A stretch of 64,000 bases of DNA from NCBI GenBank assembly GCA_009775705.1, contig VSQE01000004.1, forward strand, positions 1 to 64,000, written 5' to 3'. The position numbers and the translations under genes are program-made. The notes under the pieces were generated by a model. That model saw only the letters and a program-made list of their open reading frames with translations, was not told the origin of the DNA and made no database searches. Positions within the stretch are counted from its first letter, which is position 1, and the number at the start of each line of letters is the position of its first letter. Shown one piece after another: positions 61,109-64,000 of this stretch. The DNA comes from Prevotellamassilia sp. GTDB lineage: Bacteria; Bacteroidota; Bacteroidia; Bacteroidales; Bacteroidaceae.

Positions 61109-61867
61109 ATGAACGGCATGAACATAAACATCCCCCAACTGGCAGAACACCCTGAAAAACTGGACAAGGACACGCTTTACGCCCTGCGCGGAGCGGTGGC
61201 CCAATACCCCTATTTCCAAGCCGCCCGCCTGCTGTTCCTGCAAAATCTGTTTCTCCTGCACGACCCTTCGTTCGGCGAGGAGCTACGCCGTGCTGCCCTG
61301 TATCTGCCCGACCGGAAAGCATTATTCAAAATGGTTGAGGGCAATAACTACAAAATCCAGCCCCGACCGCAGACGTCCCCGACCGACAACGGCCGGGCAC
61401 AGACCGGCGACCGGACACAATCGCTCATAGACGACTTCCTGAAAGACTGTACACCACAGGAGGACATGCCCCGCCGGAAACTGACCATCGCCGATGCGAC
61501 AAGAGACTATGCGGCCTTTCTCATGCAGATGGACGATGCCGCCGCGGCCGACGAGACCGAAACGGACGAGACCTCCCACCGACGGCAATCGCTCATAGAC
61601 GACTTCATCGAAAAGACCCCCGAGCGCATCGTCCTGCAAGAAAAACCGGAATACGTGCCCGAAATAGCCGAAACACCTGAAGAGAATAACGAAGAGGACT
61701 ATTTCACCGAAACTCTGGCAAAAATATACATCAAACAGGGCCGGTATGAGAAGGCCATTGAAATAATCCGTAAATTAAACTTGAATTATCCAAAAAAAAA
61801 TAGTTACTTTGCAGATCAAATTAGATTCCTGCAAAAACTGATAATCAATAATAAAAATAAACAATAG
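61109..61867 (+). CDS. Hypothetical protein with C-terminal TPR and repeated QSLIDDF motif
   Basis: 252 aa from 61109 (MNGMNINIPQLAEHPEKLD). A GTG at 61082 overlapping lptE is an alternative start. The N-terminal ~75 residues are helical (LYALRGAVAQYPYFQAARLLFLQNLF). The middle is acidic and carries twice the motif QSLIDDF (about residues 101 and 158), each after Arg/Thr-rich residues. The C-terminus has one TPR-like pair (YFTETLAKIYIKQGRYEKAIEIIRKL). No signal peptide. Found between lptE and secG; a cytoplasmic adaptor is possible but unproved. Confidence 0.65.
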   Translation: MNGMNINIPQLAEHPEKLDKDTLYALRGAVAQYPYFQAARLLFLQNLFLLHDPSFGEELRRAALYLPDRKALFKMVEGNNYKIQPRPQTSPTDNGRAQTGDRTQSLIDDFLKDCTPQEDMPRRKLTIADATRDYAAFLMQMDDAAAADETETDETSHRRQSLIDDFIEKTPERIVLQEKPEYVPEIAETPEENNEEDYFTETLAKIYIKQGRYEKAIEIIRKLNLNYPKKNSYFADQIRFLQKLIINNKNKQ

Positions 61868-61871
61868 AGAA

Positions 61872-62204
61872 ATGTATTCAGTATTAGTGATTCTGGCTGT
61901 AATTATTGCCGTAATGTTGACGTTCATTGTGCTCATCCAGGAGTCCAAAGGCGGTGGTCTGGCATCGAGCTTCGCCTCGTCCAATCAGATCATGGGTGTG
62001 CGCAAGACAACGGATGTAGTTGAAAAAGCAACCTGGACCCTCGCCGGTCTGCTGGTGGTATTGAGCATCGCCACTACCTACGTAACTCCGCAACTGAAAG
62101 ATTCCGCCACCATCGTCACCAACATGACGACTGCTCCCGTCAGTCTGCCGGGACAAGGACAGAATCCGGCTCCGGCCGCACCTGCTGCACCGGCCCAGAA
62201 ATAA
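61872..62204 (+). CDS. secG: Preprotein translocase subunit SecG
   Basis: 110 aa. Two membrane segments (about 4-23 and 53-70) flank the conserved loop LIQESKGGGLASSFASSNQIMG, the SecG hallmark (shown here in part: ESKGGGLASSF). The Ala/Pro-rich tail after residue 90 is common in Bacteroidetes. It supports SecYE during protein export. It starts 4 nt after the TPR-like gene and is followed by a strong bidirectional terminator. Confidence 0.93.
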   Translation: MYSVLVILAVIIAVMLTFIVLIQESKGGGLASSFASSNQIMGVRKTTDVVEKATWTLAGLLVVLSIATTYVTPQLKDSATIVTNMTTAPVSLPGQGQNPAPAAPAAPAQK

Positions 62205-62223
62205 ATCCGGACTCTCCACAGGA

Positions 62224-62285
62224 CCCTAAAAAGTATGCCGGACATCACAAGGAAGAATTTGTGATGTCCGGCATACTTTTTAGGG
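62224..62285. terminator. Bidirectional terminator between secG and the 62.3-kb gene
   Basis: Perfect 27-bp arms 62224-62250 and 62259-62285 around an 8-nt loop, between convergent genes. Confidence 0.85.
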
Positions 62286-62326
62286 GTCATATTCCCAAGG
62301 GCAAAGACGGAATTGCCCGCTGCTTC

Positions 62327-62767
62327 TTATTTTGCAGAAAGCTCCTCCCAGAACTTTTCAAGATCCTCTTCCAGTCCCAGCATCAGTTCCCCGTCTATGA
62401 CAATCACGTCATCGTCCACCAGGAACAAATCCGCCACAATGTTTTTCTCCTCATTCATCAGGACATACGAATAAGGACGAAGCACGTGCAGTCCGCTCAT
62501 CAGGTCCCGCAATCTTTCGAGACATCCGCGCAATACCGGCTGCACCTCCTCATAGAAATTCTCAGACGTATTGCCTATCCATTCCTCCACCACGCATCGC
62601 GTCAGTTCCTCCTCATCGTCATTGAAAACGAGCAGTTCGCCGCTCTCCTGCTTCACCTGCAAATAGAAATCGGTCAGAGGCGGATTCTCCGTCTCCATCT
62701 GGAATTTAGAGGCCACCTTGCGCAAGGCACGCTCTATCTGCTGACAAGTCTGTTCGTTCGCATTCAT
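62327..62767 (-). CDS. Hypothetical protein, YbjN/secretion-chaperone-like
   Basis: 146 aa from 62767 (MNANEQTCQQIERALRKVASKFQ), with 62776 as an alternative. A -7 element TACTTTTG at 62799-62792 on the minus strand excludes the longer frame to 62881. The alternation of helix, strands (DFYLQVKQESGELLVF, SYVLMNEEKNIVADLFLV) and helix recalls YbjN or type III chaperone folds. No function assigned. Confidence 0.6.
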   Translation of the reverse strand: MNANEQTCQQIERALRKVASKFQMETENPPLTDFYLQVKQESGELLVFNDDEEELTRCVVEEWIGNTSENFYEEVQPVLRGCLERLRDLMSGLHVLRPYSYVLMNEEKNIVADLFLVDDDVIVIDGELMLGLEEDLEKFWEELSAK

Positions 62768-62961
62768 GGCATACATCGTTTTAGTTACATACAAAAGTAC
62801 GATTTTTTTGGTGCCACCACCCTCTTTCCTCAAACTTTTTAAATAAAAGTATAAAAACCGGGCACTTCCGACATCCGTCATAACACATTTTTGTACCTTT
62901 GCAACCGTTAAGAAACCGGAAATATTTTTCTGACTATATCCTATTATCTAAAATCCCGTTT

Positions 62962-64000
62962 ATGGCAAAAAAGTTCAAACTGGTGCAGACTTCCGACGGG
63001 AAGAACTATCTGCTCCCTTTCGTACTCATCACGACGCTCTTTTTTCTCTGGGGCTTTGCCCACAGTATTCTGGACGTTCTCAACAAGCATTTCCAGGATG
63101 CGTTGGGAATCTCGAAAACCCGCTCGGCACTGGTGCAGGCCGTTGTCTACGGCGGCTACTTCCTGATGGCCCTGCCCGCCGGCAGCATCATCCGCCGTTT
63201 CGGCTACCGCATCGGCGTACTGACCGGACTGGTGCTCTACGGTCTGGGAGCCCTGCTGTTCATTCCGGGCGGCCGGCTGATGTCGTTCGAGTTCTTCCTG
63301 TTCTCCCTGTTCATCATCGGCTGCGGCCTCACCTGTTTAGAGACAGCCGCAAATCCTTACGTCACCGTGCTGGGCGATAAGAAATCGGCCGAACGCCGCA
63401 TCAACTTCTCACAATCCTTCAACGGTCTCGGATGGATATGCGGTCCGCTCGTAGGCGGCCTGTTCCTTTTCTCCGGCAACGGTAACGATGGCGGCAACAT
63501 CTCCATGCCCTACGCCATCATCGGCTGCGTGGTACTGCTCGTGGCCATCGCCTTCTCCCGCGCCCGTCTGCCCGAAGTGAAAGAAGAGGAAATACCGGCC
63601 GCCGGACAGGAGGCGTCCGAATCCGCCCGCCCGCTTTGGAGCCACCGCCACTTCACGGTCGGACTGACCGCCCTTTTCCTCTATGTGGCCGCACAGACAG
63701 GCATCAACAGCTTTTTCATCAACTATGCCACAGAAAACGCATCGCTCAGCGCCCGCGATGCCTCTATCCTGCTGTCCTTTATCGGCATGGGGCTGTTCAT
63801 GGCCGGCCGCATGATCGGCAGTTGGGCCATGAGCCGCATCCGCGCCGAGCGTCTTCTGCAAGGCTGCGCCCTTGGCGCCGTCATCGCCATGGCCGTGATT
63901 CTGGCTGCCGACGGAACGGCCGGACTCGTTGCCTTCTTCCTGTGTTTTCTGTGCGAGAGCATCATGTTCCCCACCATTTTCGCTCTGTCCATCCGCGGAT
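62962..64000 (+). CDS. FucP-like sugar:H+ symporter (MFS), partial
   Basis: 346 codons to the window edge, C-terminus missing. MFS membrane protein of the fucose/glucose/galactose family: LPFVLITTLFFLWGFAHSIL is the first segment, followed by the family stretch LETAANPYVTVLG (about 135) and NFSQSFNGLGWICGPLVGG. About nine membrane segments are visible. It would import fucose, glucose or galactose with protons. A TACCTTTG element at 62894-62901 lies 60 nt upstream. It is divergent from the hypothetical gene. Substrate cannot be told within the family. Confidence 0.82.
   Translation, partial: MAKKFKLVQTSDGKNYLLPFVLITTLFFLWGFAHSILDVLNKHFQDALGISKTRSALVQAVVYGGYFLMALPAGSIIRRFGYRIGVLTGLVLYGLGALLFIPGGRLMSFEFFLFSLFIIGCGLTCLETAANPYVTVLGDKKSAERRINFSQSFNGLGWICGPLVGGLFLFSGNGNDGGNISMPYAIIGCVVLLVAIAFSRARLPEVKEEEIPAAGQEASESARPLWSHRHFTVGLTALFLYVAAQTGINSFFINYATENASLSARDASILLSFIGMGLFMAGRMIGSWAMSRIRAERLLQGCALGAVIAMAVILAADGTAGLVAFFLCFLCESIMFPTIFALSIRG

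Overview
The window is a chromosomal stretch of a Bacteroidales bacterium; the genus cannot be fixed from the sequence alone. The evidence is consistent: promoters of the form TTTG-N19/20-TAnnTTTG typical of the phylum, almost no Shine-Dalgarno sequences, lipoproteins with acidic residues after the lipidated Cys (CSDD, CEDDDD), a serine palmitoyltransferase, a fused ResB/CcsA cytochrome c assembly protein, an acyl-ACP thioesterase inside the ilv operon, and Bacteroidetes-restricted families (DUF3256, DUF4924, Lpt proteins). The DNA is moderately GC-rich in genes and AT-rich between them. There is no phage, integrase, transposase or CRISPR array; most genes are core metabolism, translation, replication and envelope functions.

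Layout. 1-0.65 kb: AT-rich DNA without a gene. 0.65-4.5 kb: amn-holA and an ABC-F protein. 4.6-11.7 kb: fructokinase and the branched-chain amino acid operon ilvD-ilvB-ilvN-thioesterase-ilvC. 11.7-12.1 kb: a short array of 21-bp palindromic repeats. 12.1-19.1 kb: secreted endonuclease, acyltransferase, pyrF, recF-DUF721, a membrane-anchored TPR protein, ribH and tRNA-Tyr. 19.2-28.8 kb: an AddA/AddB-like recombination nuclease pair, a solo B3/4-domain protein and an unusual receiver/PPDK-N fusion. 28.9-41.2 kb: two small envelope proteins, L31, a GH109-like oxidoreductase, truA, the S6-S18-L9 operon, a ROK kinase, a LysE exporter, rfbD, serine palmitoyltransferase and a lipid kinase. 41.4-49.2 kb: a diiron RIC-LuxR regulator divergent from a porin-imelysin-dihaem oxidase group (the last broken by two stop codons), then ccsBA. 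49.6-58.3 kb: coaX, an outer-membrane barrel, lptC, pgi, a HAD phosphatase, dnaX, slyD and aroC. 58.3-64 kb: a probable small RNA, an enhancer-binding protein with lptE, a TPR-like protein and secG, and the start of a FucP-like sugar transporter.

Functional links. The ilv operon makes branched-chain amino acids and the 2-keto acids that prime branched fatty acids, with a thioesterase in the same transcript. The 41-49 kb block looks like a haem/iron-linked surface module with its own diiron sensor. lptC and lptE lie in separate operons.

The most interesting unexplained signals are: (1) a ~255-bp intergenic element present twice (29.46-29.72 and 58.93-59.20 kb), each copy with a strong minus-strand promoter followed within ~50 nt by a terminator, which looks like a duplicated small-RNA gene; (2) two arrays of a 21-bp palindromic repeat 37 kb apart; (3) an orphan promoter-terminator unit downstream of aroC; (4) the REC-REC-PPDK_N protein lacking the usual phosphohistidine and PEP domains; and (5) the RIC-LuxR regulator. 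All calls were made by reading the sequence; no database search was run.
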